A stretch of DNA of 64,000 bases from an uncultured Algibacter sp. (GTDB taxonomy: Bacteria > Bacteroidota > Bacteroidia > Flavobacteriales > Flavobacteriaceae): NCBI RefSeq assembly GCF_947495925.1, contig NZ_CANMAU010000006.1, positions 5,001 to 69,000 of the forward strand, read 5' to 3'. Numbering within the stretch: position 1 is the stretch's first letter; the number at the start of each line of letters is the position of its first letter. This document shows positions 37,438 to 47,416 of this stretch, in pieces. The notes below the pieces were generated by a model, which was not told the DNA's origin, ran no database searches, and saw only the letters and a list, made by a program, of their open reading frames with translations. The position numbers and the translations under genes are program-made.

Positions 37438-38775
37438 ATGGCAAAACAAAAATTAGTCATATTGGGTGGAGGAGAAAGTGGTGTTGGAACAGCGCTTTTA
37501 GGAAAGACAAAAGGATATGAGGTTTTTGTTTCCGATAAAGGAAAAATAAAAGAGAAGTACAAACAAGTTCTTATACATAATGAGATTGAATGGGAGGATG
37601 AAATGCATACGGAATCAAAGATTCTAAGTGCCGATATTGTTATGAAGAGCCCGGGTATTCCCGATAAGGTGAGTTTGATAAAGCAAATTCGTGAAGCAGG
37701 TATTCCTGTGATTTCTGAAATTGAATTTGCCTCAAGATTTACTGAAGCTACAATTGTTGGTGTTACAGGAAGTAATGGAAAAACAACTACGGCAACGTTA
37801 ACACATCATATTCTAAAGCAAGAATTAAATGTGGGGTTAGCGGGTAATATTGGTGACAGTTTTGCAAAACAGATATTGGAAGATGATTTTGAAAACTATG
37901 TACTAGAAATTAGCAGTTTTCAATTGGACGATATTGTCAATTTTAGACCAAACATTGCGGTATTGTTAAACATCACGCCAGACCATTTAGATAGATATGA
38001 TTACAAATTTAAAAATTATGTTCATTCCAAATTCAGAATTGCAATGAATCAAACTAAAGAAGATTATTTGATTTATGATGCCGACGATAAAGTGATTGTT
38101 CATCACTTAGAAAAACATCCAGTTCAATCCACATTAATACCTTTTTCATTGGAGAGACCAGTTGAAAACGGAGCGTATTTAGATAAAGAAAATATTAGAC
38201 TAACAATAAATAATAACGAGATAATTATGCCAACAGAAAACTTAACCTTAGAAGGAAAGCACAACGTAAAAAATGCAATGGCTGCTTCTGCTGTAGCACA
38301 TTTACTTAAAATAAGAAAACAAACTATCAGGGAGAGTTTAGAGAACTTTCAGGGGGTTGAGCATCGTTTAGAACAAGTGCTTAAGATTAATAAGGTACAG
38401 TATATAAATGATTCTAAAGCAACGAATGTTAACGCGACATATTATGCTTTGGAAAGTATGGAGGCTCCTACAGTTTGGATTGTTGGTGGTGTTGATAAAG
38501 GGAACAATTATGAAGAGTTGTTTCAGTTTGTAAATGAAAAAGTTAAGGCTATTATTTGCTTAGGTGTTGATAATGAGAAATTAATGAACACTTTTGGTAA
38601 TATGGTAGATATTATTGTTGAAACACAGTTTATGAGTGAAGCTGTTAAGATAGCTTATAAGGTGTCTGAATCTGGTGATAATGTTTTACTGTCGCCGGCT
38701 TGTGCGAGCTTTGATTTGTTTGAAAACTATGAAGATCGAGGACGTCAATTTAAAGAATCTGTTAGAAACCTGTAA
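37438..38775 (+). CDS. murD: UDP-MurNAc-L-alanine:D-glutamate ligase
   Basis: Adds D-glutamate to UDP-MurNAc-L-Ala. 445 residues. It has the N-terminal LGGGESGVGTALLG nucleotide-binding turn, ATP loop GVTGSNGKTTTATLTHHIL (about 105-123), LEISSFQLDDI, NITPDHLDRYD, and INDSKATNVNATYYAL. The start ATG at 37438 lies 49 bases after mraY. Confidence 0.96.
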   Translation: MAKQKLVILGGGESGVGTALLGKTKGYEVFVSDKGKIKEKYKQVLIHNEIEWEDEMHTESKILSADIVMKSPGIPDKVSLIKQIREAGIPVISEIEFASRFTEATIVGVTGSNGKTTTATLTHHILKQELNVGLAGNIGDSFAKQILEDDFENYVLEISSFQLDDIVNFRPNIAVLLNITPDHLDRYDYKFKNYVHSKFRIAMNQTKEDYLIYDADDKVIVHHLEKHPVQSTLIPFSLERPVENGAYLDKENIRLTINNNEIIMPTENLTLEGKHNVKNAMAASAVAHLLKIRKQTIRESLENFQGVEHRLEQVLKINKVQYINDSKATNVNATYYALESMEAPTVWIVGGVDKGNNYEELFQFVNEKVKAIICLGVDNEKLMNTFGNMVDIIVETQFMSEAVKIAYKVSESGDNVLLSPACASFDLFENYEDRGRQFKESVRNL

Positions 38776-38787
38776 TAATAAATTAGA

Positions 38788-39981
38788 GTGCAGTCATTAT
38801 TTAAAAATTTAAAAGGTGATCGATTAATATGGGCTATAGCGGCGCTACTGGCTATATTGTCGTTTTTACCAGTTTATAGTGCTGCTAGTAATTTGGCTTA
38901 TAGAGGAGGAGGGGGTAATACTTTTGCTTTTTTTATTAAGCATTTTGTGCATTTGGTTCTAGGTTTTGCAATTATGTATGGGATTCATAAAATTCCATAT
39001 CGCTATTTTAAAGGCTTATCTCTAGTTATGATTCCAATTGTTTTGGTTTTATTAGGTATAACAATGCTGCAAGGAACTACTATTGAGGGAGCGAATGCAA
39101 GTAGATGGATTCAAATACCTTTTGTTGGAATGTCATTTCAAACATCAACCTTAGCGGCTGTAGTTCTCTTGGTTTATGTGGCCAGATATATGTCTAAAAT
39201 TAAGGATAAAGAAATTACTTTTAAAGAGTCTCTTTTACCACTTTGGACGCCTGTTTTTTTAGTATTGATATTGATTCTCCCAGCTAATTTTTCTACAACG
39301 GCTATTATATTTTTAATGGTATTGATGTTAGTGTTTTTAGGGGGGTATCCCTTAAGGTATTTGGCAGTGATTATTGGTTCGGGAATATTAGTGTTAACTA
39401 TGTTTATTTTAATAGCGAAGGCTTTTCCTGATGCTATGCCTAATAGAGTTGATACTTGGATGGGGCGAATAGAAAGTTTCTCGAATCCTGAAGATACTGA
39501 GGCAGATTATCAGATTGAAAAAGCAAAAATAGCCATTGCTACGGGCGGGATTCAAGGTGTTGGCCCGGGTAAAAGCATGCAAAAGAACTTTTTGCCACAA
39601 TCATCGTCTGATTTTATTTTTGCCATTATTATAGAAGAGTATGGGTTAATTGGTGGTTTTGTAATCATGACCTTGTATCTATGGTTGCTTTTTAGGATAG
39701 TGATCGTATCACAAAAATCAGATACTATATTCGGTAAACTTTTGGTTTTAGGAGTTGGCCTGCCAATCGTGTTTCAAGCACTAATTAATATGGCGGTTGC
39801 TGTGGAATTATTCCCTGTTACAGGGCAAACTTTGCCGTTAATAAGTAGTGGAGGTACTTCTATTTGGATGACTTGTTTAGCAATAGGAATAATACTTAGT
39901 GTGAGTGCAAAAAGAGAAGAGATTAAGGAACGAGAAATAAGCGAAGAAAATCCGCTGGAAATATTATCTGAAACGTTGTAA
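38788..39981 (+). CDS. ftsW: FtsW, septal peptidoglycan glycosyltransferase
   Basis: A SEDS-family polymerase of glycan strands that works with FtsI at the septum. 397 residues and about ten helices. Motifs include the GANASRWIQIPF segment, the central loop GGIQGVGPGKSMQKNFLPQSSSDFIFAIIIEE, and GQTLPLISSGGTS near the C-terminus. The start is GTG at 38788, 12 bases after murD. Confidence 0.95.
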   Translation: MQSLFKNLKGDRLIWAIAALLAILSFLPVYSAASNLAYRGGGGNTFAFFIKHFVHLVLGFAIMYGIHKIPYRYFKGLSLVMIPIVLVLLGITMLQGTTIEGANASRWIQIPFVGMSFQTSTLAAVVLLVYVARYMSKIKDKEITFKESLLPLWTPVFLVLILILPANFSTTAIIFLMVLMLVFLGGYPLRYLAVIIGSGILVLTMFILIAKAFPDAMPNRVDTWMGRIESFSNPEDTEADYQIEKAKIAIATGGIQGVGPGKSMQKNFLPQSSSDFIFAIIIEEYGLIGGFVIMTLYLWLLFRIVIVSQKSDTIFGKLLVLGVGLPIVFQALINMAVAVELFPVTGQTLPLISSGGTSIWMTCLAIGIILSVSAKREEIKEREISEENPLEILSETL

Positions 39982-41079
39982 ATGAGTAAATATAAAATCA
40001 TATTATCAGGAGGAGGAACAGGGGGTCATATTTATCCAGCCATAGCTATTGCGAACGAATTAAAATCACGTTTCCCCGATGCCGAATTTTTGTTTGTTGG
40101 TGCACAGGATCGAATGGAAATGGAAAAAGTGCCACAAGCGGGATATGAGATAAAAGGGTTGTGGATTTCAGGTATTCAGCGTAAGTTGACTTTAAAAAAT
40201 TTAATTTTTCCGTTTAAAGTACTCAGTAGTCTTTGGAACGCTCGAAAGATTGTTAAGTCTTTTAAGCCAGACATAGCTATAGGCACAGGTGGTTTTGCTA
40301 GTGGTCCGTTATTGAAAGTTGCTGCTTCAAATAATGTCCCAACATTAATACAGGAACAGAATTCATATCCTGGTATAACTAATAAACTGTTAGCTAAAAA
40401 AGCAGAAAAAATATGCGTGGCTTATGATGACTTGGAGCGCTTTTTTCCTTCAGATAAAATTATAAAAACAGGAAATCCTGTTAGGCAAGGGCTTTTGGAT
40501 GTAGAGACAAAAACAGTGGAGGCGAAAGACTTTTTTGATTTGAAACATGGAAAAAACACCTTGCTTGTTATTGGGGGGAGTTTAGGTTCAAGACGTATTA
40601 ATCAATTAATTGAAAAGAAATTAGATTTTTTTGATACTCAAAACGTACAGATTATATGGCAATGTGGAAAACTATATTATCAGCAGTATAAAATATATGG
40701 AAACACAAAGAATGTTCAGGTTTTTGAGTTTTTGAATGATATGGATTTCGCTTATGCGGCCGCAGATATGGTAATTTCAAGGGCAGGAGCAAGTTCGGTT
40801 TCAGAGTTGTGTATTGTTGGTAAGCCCGTGATTTTTATTCCATCTCCAAATGTAGCCGAAGATCATCAAACAAAAAATGCTATGGCAATCGTTGATAAAA
40901 ATGCTGCTTTGATAATAAAGGAAGAAGATTTAGATGCTGACTTTGAAAATAAATTTTCGCAATTAGTAGCTTCTTCTGAGAAGCAAAAAGAATTGGGAAC
41001 AAATATTAAAAAGTTGGCATTAGTTAATGCAACAAATGAAATTGCAGACGAAATAGAAAAATTACTCAAAAGGAATTAA
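39982..41079 (+). CDS. murG: MurG, lipid II synthase
   Basis: Adds GlcNAc to lipid I to form lipid II, on the inner face of the membrane. 365 residues, a GT28/GT-B fold. N-terminal [19 protein letters not shown] is the lipid-side glycine loop, [12 protein letters not shown] follows, [18 protein letters not shown] is a family motif, and the UDP-sugar site is [25 protein letters not shown]. The start directly abuts ftsW, and the stop overlaps the murC start (TAATG). Confidence 0.96.
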   Translation: MSKYKIILSGGGTGGHIYPAIAIANELKSRFPDAEFLFVGAQDRMEMEKVPQAGYEIKGLWISGIQRKLTLKNLIFPFKVLSSLWNARKIVKSFKPDIAIGTGGFASGPLLKVAASNNVPTLIQEQNSYPGITNKLLAKKAEKICVAYDDLERFFPSDKIIKTGNPVRQGLLDVETKTVEAKDFFDLKHGKNTLLVIGGSLGSRRINQLIEKKLDFFDTQNVQIIWQCGKLYYQQYKIYGNTKNVQVFEFLNDMDFAYAAADMVISRAGASSVSELCIVGKPVIFIPSPNVAEDHQTKNAMAIVDKNAALIIKEEDLDADFENKFSQLVASSEKQKELGTNIKKLALVNATNEIADEIEKLLKRN

Positions 41080-42431
41080 TGAATTTAAATCACGTACATA
41101 ACTTTTATTTTATTGGCATTGGCGGTATAGGTATGAGTGCTTTGGCTAGATACTTTCATGCAAATGGAAAGCAAGTAGGTGGATATGATAAAACTCAATC
41201 GCCAATTACAAAAGGTTTACAGGAATTAGGGATTGAAATTCATTTTGAAGATTCTGTTGAACAGATTTATTCAGCTTTTTTAGATAAAGAAAGTACTTTG
41301 GTAGTTTATACGCCTGCGGTTCCAAAAGATCATAAAGAATTAAATTATTTTATAAATCATAACTATAATATAGTTAAGCGGTCTAAAATTTTAGGCGCTA
41401 TTACTGAAAACACCTTTTGTTTAGCTGTTGCGGGTACGCATGGCAAAACGACTACAACAAGTATTTTAGGTCATTTAATGAATGTTTGTGATGTGCCCTT
41501 AACTGCTTTTTTAGGTGGTATTAGCGAAAATTATAATTCGAACTTAATTTTAAACGGAACCGAAGTTTCTGTTGTTGAGGCTGATGAGTTTGATAGGTCG
41601 TTTTTAACTTTATCACCAGACTTGGCTTGCATTACATCAATGGATGCAGATCATTTGGATATTTATGGTGATTCTTCTGAGTTGGTAAAATCTTTTGAAG
41701 AATTTTCAAATCGAATAAAACCTAATGGGAAGCTCTTTGTGAAAAATGGTTTGCCTTTAAAAGGTGTGACTTATGGTATTGAAGATGATGCTGATTATTC
41801 AGTCCAAAATATAAAAATAGAAAACGGTACTTATGTTTTTGATGTAAAAACGCCAAAAACGGTACTCGAAAATTTACAATTTAACCTACCTGGTAGACAT
41901 AATCTGTCGAATGCATTAATAGCCTTGGCGATGGCTGTAGAATATGGTTGCCCTAACCGGCAGCTCGCCAAAGCTTTAGCATCCTATAAAGGGGTGAAGC
42001 GCAGGTTTACTTATCAGATAAAAACAGATAGTTTGGTGTTTATTGATGATTATGCACACCACCCACAAGAAATAGAGGCCGTTCATCAAGCTGTTAGGGA
42101 GATGTATCCTCATAAAAAGGTGCTTGCCGTTTTTCAACCGCATTTATTTAGCCGAACCAAGGATTTTATTGATGATTTTGCAAAAAGCCTAGCGCAATTT
42201 GATGAGCTTTTGTTGCTTGATATTTACCCAGCAAGAGAGTTGCCTATCGAAGGAGTTAATTCTGAATGGTTATTGGGTAAAATTGCAAATAAGAATAAGC
42301 AATTAGTCACTAAGGGTGATTTGCTTAATCAAATTCATAAAAGTGACGCTCAGGTTGTTTTAACAATGGGGGCTGGAGATATTGGTGAAGAAGTGAAACG
42401 TATAAAAAAAGGATTAAGTATTGCGAGTTAA
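41079..42431 (+). CDS. murC: UDP-MurNAc:L-alanine ligase
   Basis: Adds the first amino acid, L-alanine, to UDP-MurNAc. 450 residues. The N-terminal turn is IGIGGIGMSALARYF, the ATP loop is VAGTHGKTTTTSILGHL (about 115-131), VEADEFDRSFLTL and SMDADHLDIYGD follow, and FIDDYAHHPQEIEAV is in the C-terminal domain. Its last codons overlap ftsQ by 11 bases. Confidence 0.96.
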   Translation: MNLNHVHNFYFIGIGGIGMSALARYFHANGKQVGGYDKTQSPITKGLQELGIEIHFEDSVEQIYSAFLDKESTLVVYTPAVPKDHKELNYFINHNYNIVKRSKILGAITENTFCLAVAGTHGKTTTTSILGHLMNVCDVPLTAFLGGISENYNSNLILNGTEVSVVEADEFDRSFLTLSPDLACITSMDADHLDIYGDSSELVKSFEEFSNRIKPNGKLFVKNGLPLKGVTYGIEDDADYSVQNIKIENGTYVFDVKTPKTVLENLQFNLPGRHNLSNALIALAMAVEYGCPNRQLAKALASYKGVKRRFTYQIKTDSLVFIDDYAHHPQEIEAVHQAVREMYPHKKVLAVFQPHLFSRTKDFIDDFAKSLAQFDELLLLDIYPARELPIEGVNSEWLLGKIANKNKQLVTKGDLLNQIHKSDAQVVLTMGAGDIGEEVKRIKKGLSIAS

Positions 42432-43140
42432 TTGGAATTACATAAAGTTGCTTGTTTTGTTAGGCTTAGTGGCCTTTTTATTCGCTTTTTCAGCGAATAA
42501 AAATGGGAACCGATCAATATCTGTTCCTCAAGTTGAGTTCGTGAGTGAAAACAATCTTTTTATAACGAGTGAAACTGTTAGTAAATTGTTAATACAAAAT
42601 TACGACGGTCTTAAAAACATGCCTAAAGAAACTTTAGATTTGAATGAATTAGAAAAAGCCCTCAAATCTAATCCCATGATAAAAACTGCAGAAGTGTATG
42701 TTGCTGTAAACGGTGTGCTTAACGCCAAAATAGAGCAAAAGACACCAATAGCAAGAGTCAGTACAAATGCGTCTTATTATATTGATGACGAAGGTTTGTT
42801 TATGCCATTGTCAAGAAGTTATTCTGCTAGAGTACCACTAGTTACTGGTTATGTTGAGAAAAATAACTTAAGAAGCGTCTATAAAGTTGCACAAAAAATT
42901 AAGGACGACGAATTTTTAAAAAAACATGTTATTGAAATTCATCGAAATGAAGATAACAGTTTTTATTTAAGATTAAGAAAATATAAGTTTTTAGTGCAAT
43001 TGGGGGATGTTAATTTTTTAAATAAGAAAATAAATAATCTTAAGGCGTTTTATAAAAAGAATTTAAAAGATAAAACACTAAGTAATTATAGCAAAGTGAA
43101 TTTGCAGTTTGAGAACCAAGTAATTTGTACCAAAATTTAA
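42421..43140 (+). CDS. ftsQ: FtsQ-like division protein
   Basis: A 239-residue bitopic protein: a short cytoplasmic N-terminus, a helix at about 8-24, then a POTRA/FtsQ-type periplasmic domain (LNELEKALKSNPMIKTAEVYV, then KIEQKTPIARVSTNASYYID). It links early and late division proteins. The start is TTG at 42421, inside the end of murC. Position before ftsA and the domain pattern make the call secure even though similarity is low. Confidence 0.88.
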   Translation: MRVNWNYIKLLVLLGLVAFLFAFSANKNGNRSISVPQVEFVSENNLFITSETVSKLLIQNYDGLKNMPKETLDLNELEKALKSNPMIKTAEVYVAVNGVLNAKIEQKTPIARVSTNASYYIDDEGLFMPLSRSYSARVPLVTGYVEKNNLRSVYKVAQKIKDDEFLKKHVIEIHRNEDNSFYLRLRKYKFLVQLGDVNFLNKKINNLKAFYKKNLKDKTLSNYSKVNLQFENQVICTKI

Positions 43141-43143
43141 GCT

Positions 43144-44457
43144 ATGGAGCATAATTTAGCAGTAGGGTTAGACATAGGAACCACAAAAATTGTGGCGATG
43201 ATTGGTCGTAAGAATGAATACGGCAAGGTTGAGATTTTGGGTATAGGTAAATCTAAAAGTTTAGGTGTTCATAGGGGTGTTGTAAATAATATTACCCAAA
43301 CCATTCAGTCTATTCAGCAGGCTATTCAGGAAGCGGAGGTTGCTGCCGATATGAAAATTGAAGATGTTACCGTAGGTATCGCTGGGCAGCATATAAGAAG
43401 CTTACAGCATAGTGACTATATAACAAGATCAAATTCTGAAACTGTTATTGATGATGATGATATCGATCGACTCATAAATCAAGTGCATAAATTAGTGATG
43501 CTTCCGGGCGAGGAGATTATACATGTTCTGCCACAGGAATATAAAGTTGACGGACAAGCCGAAATAAAAGAGCCAATAGGTATGTATGGTGGACGTTTAG
43601 AAGCTAATTTTCATGTTGTTGTAGGTCAGGTTTCTTCTATTAGGAATATTGGACGTTGCGTGCAAAGCGCTGGGTTGAATTTAGAAGGTATTACTTTAGA
43701 ACCTCTAGCGTCGGCAAACGCTGTTTTAAGTCAAGAAGAAAAAGAGGCAGGTGTTGCATTAATTGATATAGGAGGTGGAACTACCGATTTAGCTATTTTT
43801 AGAGATGGTATTATTCGCCATACGGCTGTTATACCATTCGGTGGTAATGTGATTACTGAAGATATTAAGGAAGGGTGTTCAATCATAGAAAAGCAAGCTG
43901 AATTGCTAAAAATAAAATTTGGTTCTGCATGGCCAGGAGAAAATAAAGATAATGAAATTGTATCTATTCCGGGGTTAAGAGGTAGAGAGCCAAAGGAAAT
44001 TACCTTAAAGAATTTATCTAAAATTATTCATGCTCGCGTTGTTGAGATTATTGAGCAGGTATATGTTGAGATAAAAAATTACGGACATGAAGAGCAAAAG
44101 AAGAAATTAATAGCGGGTATAGTTTTAACAGGTGGTGGTAGCCAGTTAAAGCATTTAAAGCAATTAGTGGAGTATATAACTGGAATGGATACCAGAATTG
44201 GATATCCGAATGAGCATTTGGCAGGCGACAGTGACGATGATATCACAAGCCCTTTATACGCAACTGCCGTAGGTCTTGTATTAGACGGTTTAAAAAGGCA
44301 AGAAAGAAAGAAAATTGAACAGCAACAAGAGGACGATGTTTTGAACGATGTTGAGAGTCCTGTTGAAGAAATAAAAGAATCACCTGTTAAGGAAAGACGC
44401 TCATTCCTTGATAAGTTGACCGAGCGCGTTAAAGATTTTTTAGATAACGCGGAATAG
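43144..44457 (+). CDS. ftsA: FtsA, actin-like division protein
   Basis: Tethers FtsZ to the membrane and recruits later division proteins. 437 residues. The ATPase motifs are VGLDIGTTKIVAMIG at the start, ALIDIGGGTTDLAIF (about 203-217) and GIVLTGGGSQLKHL (about 321-334). The C-terminus after a charged linker (RRSFLDKLTERVKDFLDN) is amphipathic, as needed for membrane binding. Starts three bases after ftsQ. Confidence 0.96.
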   Translation: MEHNLAVGLDIGTTKIVAMIGRKNEYGKVEILGIGKSKSLGVHRGVVNNITQTIQSIQQAIQEAEVAADMKIEDVTVGIAGQHIRSLQHSDYITRSNSETVIDDDDIDRLINQVHKLVMLPGEEIIHVLPQEYKVDGQAEIKEPIGMYGGRLEANFHVVVGQVSSIRNIGRCVQSAGLNLEGITLEPLASANAVLSQEEKEAGVALIDIGGGTTDLAIFRDGIIRHTAVIPFGGNVITEDIKEGCSIIEKQAELLKIKFGSAWPGENKDNEIVSIPGLRGREPKEITLKNLSKIIHARVVEIIEQVYVEIKNYGHEEQKKKLIAGIVLTGGGSQLKHLKQLVEYITGMDTRIGYPNEHLAGDSDDDITSPLYATAVGLVLDGLKRQERKKIEQQQEDDVLNDVESPVEEIKESPVKERRSFLDKLTERVKDFLDNAE

Positions 44458-44571
44458 GAAAGAGCGGAAAATTGTCCATTGGACAGTTTATGCGAAGTTG
44501 CTTTAAGGCATAAAAAGAAAACCATTGAATTAAAAAATAAAGTACAAACAAACCTCAGTAAAACTGAATTT

Positions 44572-46551
44572 ATGAGCAGCAAAAAAGAATTCGAAAGCAT
44601 TTCATTTGATTTACCCAAGAATCAATCAAATGTAATTAAAGTTATTGGTGTTGGTGGTGGTGGTAGTAATGCCATTAATCACATGTTCCAACAAGGTATT
44701 AAAGGTGTAGATTTTTACATCTGTAATACAGATGCCCAAGCCCTCCAAAATAGTGGTGTTCCTAACAAGATCCAATTAGGCCTCAACCTTACAGAAGGTT
44801 TAGGTGCAGGTGCAAATCCAGATATCGGCGAGCAATCTGCAGTGGAAAGCTTTGATGATATTTCTCAGATGTTAGATACAAACACAAAAATGGTGTTTAT
44901 AACTGCTGGAATGGGAGGAGGGACAGGTACAGGTGCGGCTCCCATTATTGCGAAAATGGCTAAGGATTTAGATATTCTAACAGTTGGAATTGTTACGATG
45001 CCATTTCAGTTTGAAGGAAGAATGCGTATTGAGCAATCTCAGAAGGGGATTGAAAAATTAAGAGGTGTAGTTGATTCATTAATTGTAATAAACAATAACA
45101 AACTTCGTGAAGTGTATGGAAATCTTGGTTTTAAAGCAGGGTTCTCAAAAGCAGATGAAGTATTATCTACTGCTGCTCGTGGGATAGCTGAAGTTATTAC
45201 ACACCATTACACCCAAAATATTGATTTACGTGATGCAAAAACGGTTTTAAGTAATAGTGGAACGGCTATTATGGGATCTGCTTTAGCATCAGGTCAAAAT
45301 CGAGCTCAAGATGCTATTCGTAAGGCTTTAGATTCTCCATTATTAAATGATAATAAAATTACAGGTGCTAAAAATGTATTGCTGCTAATTGTTTCTGGTG
45401 CTCAAGAAATTACGATTGATGAGATAGGAGATATCAATGATCATATTCAAAATGAAGCTGGTCATGGTGCTAATATTATTATGGGGGTTGGTGAAGATGA
45501 AGCTTTAGAGGAGTCTATTGCGGTAACTATTATAGCAACAGGGTTTAATATTGAGCAACAGGATGAGATTTCTAATACAGAAACTAAGAAAGTTGTACAT
45601 TCTTTGAGTGAAGATCAAGAATTAGATACTCAAGAAAAAGAGCCTGTAATTATTGCTCCAATTATTGAATTAGAAGAGAAAAAAGAACCGCCAGTAGTTC
45701 GTCATACTTTAGATTTAGAATCGGAAGAAGAAGTTGAAAGTTTTTCTGTCAAACAGAAAAATGAAGAACCTTCAAATAATATAGATTTAATCTCAACATC
45801 TGATATTATTAAAAACATAGATGTAGTATATAATGAGGTTTCTGCTAATATAGAGGATGATGAGGATTTTATCATAAAGCCAGTAACAAGAATGTCGGCA
45901 GATGTTGAGGAAATGACGGATATTGAGGTCATTTCAGATTACATCGAAGAAGAACAACAAATAACCTTGACTTTTGATATGCCATTGTCAACTAATGATG
46001 ATGAAGTTCAGAAAGAAAATGTTATTTCTTATGATTTGACCGATGATATAGTTGATGATAATATCAAGGATATTCCGGTAAATGATTATGTAGAGTTGAT
46101 AACAGTTACAGAAACTAATGAAGAAGGCGACGTGAGGTATGCGCTTGACGATTATGCTGAAGCTGAATCTTCAATGAACCTGAAGCAACAGGAGCAAGAA
46201 GTATTAGAAGAAGATCAAGATGTAGTTTTTGAGAGAAAGGTTGTTAAACAACCTATGGTAGAAGAAGATGGAAGTGAGGAAATTGATCCAATGAACACGC
46301 CAATTTCAGAATTGCTTAAGGAGCGTGCGGAAGAGCGTAGACGTAAAATGAAAGACTTTAATTATAAGTTTAATAGTGCAAAAATTGATGATATTGAAAA
46401 AGTGCCTGCTTACAAACGTCAAGGCGTTAATTTAAATGAAGCGAAGCATTCATCTGAAACCGATTTATCAAGAACAAGCGTTGGCTTAGATGATAATGAT
46501 GATATTCAATTAAGAAGTAATAATTCATTTCTACACGACAATGTAGACTAA
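44572..46551 (+). CDS. ftsZ: FtsZ, tubulin-like division GTPase
   Basis: Forms the cytokinetic ring. I use the ATG at 44572 (MSSKKEFESISFDLP); the frame is open back to a TTG at 44479, but those residues do not look like FtsZ. The product is 659 residues, much longer than the usual 380-420. The GTPase core has VIGVGGGGSNAINHM and GMGGGTGTGAAPIIA (about 112-126) and is followed by an acidic, low-complexity tail of about 300 residues. Such tails are known in Flavobacteriia. A conserved-looking region (TPISELLKERAEERRRKMKD) comes near the end. Confidence 0.95.
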   Translation: MSSKKEFESISFDLPKNQSNVIKVIGVGGGGSNAINHMFQQGIKGVDFYICNTDAQALQNSGVPNKIQLGLNLTEGLGAGANPDIGEQSAVESFDDISQMLDTNTKMVFITAGMGGGTGTGAAPIIAKMAKDLDILTVGIVTMPFQFEGRMRIEQSQKGIEKLRGVVDSLIVINNNKLREVYGNLGFKAGFSKADEVLSTAARGIAEVITHHYTQNIDLRDAKTVLSNSGTAIMGSALASGQNRAQDAIRKALDSPLLNDNKITGAKNVLLLIVSGAQEITIDEIGDINDHIQNEAGHGANIIMGVGEDEALEESIAVTIIATGFNIEQQDEISNTETKKVVHSLSEDQELDTQEKEPVIIAPIIELEEKKEPPVVRHTLDLESEEEVESFSVKQKNEEPSNNIDLISTSDIIKNIDVVYNEVSANIEDDEDFIIKPVTRMSADVEEMTDIEVISDYIEEEQQITLTFDMPLSTNDDEVQKENVISYDLTDDIVDDNIKDIPVNDYVELITVTETNEEGDVRYALDDYAEAESSMNLKQQEQEVLEEDQDVVFERKVVKQPMVEEDGSEEIDPMNTPISELLKERAEERRRKMKDFNYKFNSAKIDDIEKVPAYKRQGVNLNEAKHSSETDLSRTSVGLDDNDDIQLRSNNSFLHDNVD

Positions 46552-46584
46552 TAGTACTGCCCTTGGCTTACTATGCTATGTATG

Positions 46585-46620
46585 AACCCGAAAAGCATCC
46601 ATCTGTTTTTCGGGTTTTTA
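46585..46620 (+). terminator. Terminator after ftsZ
   Basis: AACCCGAAAA pairs with TTTTTCGGGTT around a loop of about ten bases, followed by T residues. It marks the end of the dcw transcript. Confidence 0.85.
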
Positions 46621-46696
46621 TATAGGTAAATTTGATGTTATCCCTTATGAAGAAAGGGTTTTTATTTTTATCTTCGCAGTCTAAATAAATAGGAAA

Positions 46697-47146
46697 ATGA
46701 GTTTACAACATGATGTTATGTCTGCTTTAAAAAGCGCTATGAAGTCTAAGAACCAAACGGCTTTAACGGCTTTACGAGCGGTTAAATCTGCTATTCTTTT
46801 AGCTCAAACTGAAAGTGGAGCAAAAGAAGATTTAACAGAAGAACAAGAGCTTAAAATACTTCAAAAACAAGTAAAGCAACGTCGAGATAGTGCAGCTATT
46901 TATTTAGAACAAGAACGTGAAGATTTAGCGGCACCAGAATTGGCTGAGGCTGATGTTATTGCACAGTTTTTACCAGAAGCTTTATCAGATGAGGAAATTG
47001 AAAAAGTGGTGGTTACAACTATTGCCCATGTTGGAGCAGAAGGTATGAAAGATATGGGGAAAGTCATGGGAATAGTTAGTAAGGAATTGGCTGGACAAGC
47101 TGATGGTAAAACAATTTCAACAATTGTGCGTCAAAAATTATCTTAA
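46697..47146 (+). CDS. YqeY/GatB-domain protein
   Basis: A 149-residue helical protein of the YqeY family, related to the tail domain of GatB (the tRNA amidotransferase subunit). It begins MSLQHDVMSALKSAMKSKNQTALTALRAVK and ends with GMKDMGKVMGIVSKELAGQADGKTIS, both family hallmarks. The role is not established; a link to tRNA is suggested by the domain. It often follows ftsZ in Bacteroidota. Confidence 0.9.
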   Translation: MSLQHDVMSALKSAMKSKNQTALTALRAVKSAILLAQTESGAKEDLTEEQELKILQKQVKQRRDSAAIYLEQEREDLAAPELAEADVIAQFLPEALSDEEIEKVVVTTIAHVGAEGMKDMGKVMGIVSKELAGQADGKTISTIVRQKLS

Positions 47147-47176
47147 AATACAAATTCTGAAGTTTCAAAATATTTT

Positions 47177-47250
47177 GGCTGCGTAGTTCAACTGGATAGA
47201 ATATCAGATTTCGGCTCTGAGGGTTGGGGGTTCGAATCCCTTCGCGGTCA
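47177..47250 (+). tRNA. tRNA-Arg (TCG)
   Basis: Acceptor GGCTGCG pairs with CGCGGTC (two G-U pairs), the D arm is GTTC/GAAT, and the anticodon arm is TCAGA-TTTCGGC-TCTGA with anticodon TCG. The T arm is GGGGG-TTCGAAT-CCCTT. CCA is not encoded. The last 14 bases are part of the 18-bp repeat found again at 49634, so the 3' end has been rebuilt by an inserted element. Confidence 0.93.
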
Positions 47251-47254
47251 CTTT
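47237..47254 (+). repeat. attL-like direct repeat in tRNA-Arg
   Basis: TCCCTTCGCGGTCACTTT, covering the end of the T arm, the 3' acceptor strand and four bases after the gene. It is identical to 49634-49651. Confidence 0.85.
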
Positions 47255-47256
47255 TT

Positions 47257-47288
47257 AAGCCTGTAAATCATTGATTTACAGGCTTTTA
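47257..47288 (+). terminator. Terminator after tRNA-Arg
   Basis: A perfect 14-bp stem (AAGCCTGTAAATCA with TGATTTACAGGCTT), ending in four T. It lies inside the element, so the element brings its own stop for tRNA transcription. Confidence 0.8.
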
Positions 47289-47307
47289 TGTTTATTTAAT
47301 TTAATTC

Positions 47308-47329
47308 TGCACAACATATGCACAACATA
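47308..47329 (+). repeat. Tandem 11-bp repeat, left end
   Basis: Two exact head-to-tail copies of TGCACAACATA (47308-47318 and 47319-47329), 54 bases inside the left att-like repeat. The same unit recurs near the right end in the same direction. Paired direct repeats near both ends fit arm-type binding sites of a recombinase or excisionase. Confidence 0.75.
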
Positions 47330-47416
47330 AATAATCATTAAATTATTGATTTTCAAATACTTATATTTATTGTAAGTTGTTGAATCATCGTTTGATTTAG
47401 TTTCATAGTAATCTAC

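Noticed and set aside
44479-44571. N-terminal extension of FtsZ from a TTG
   Set aside because: The residues are unlike FtsZ, and the ATG at 44572 gives a normal family start.
44079-44618. 179-residue minus-strand frame over the ftsA/ftsZ junction
   Set aside because: It lies opposite clearly real genes, is Ser-rich and has no recognisable domain; typical antisense shadow.
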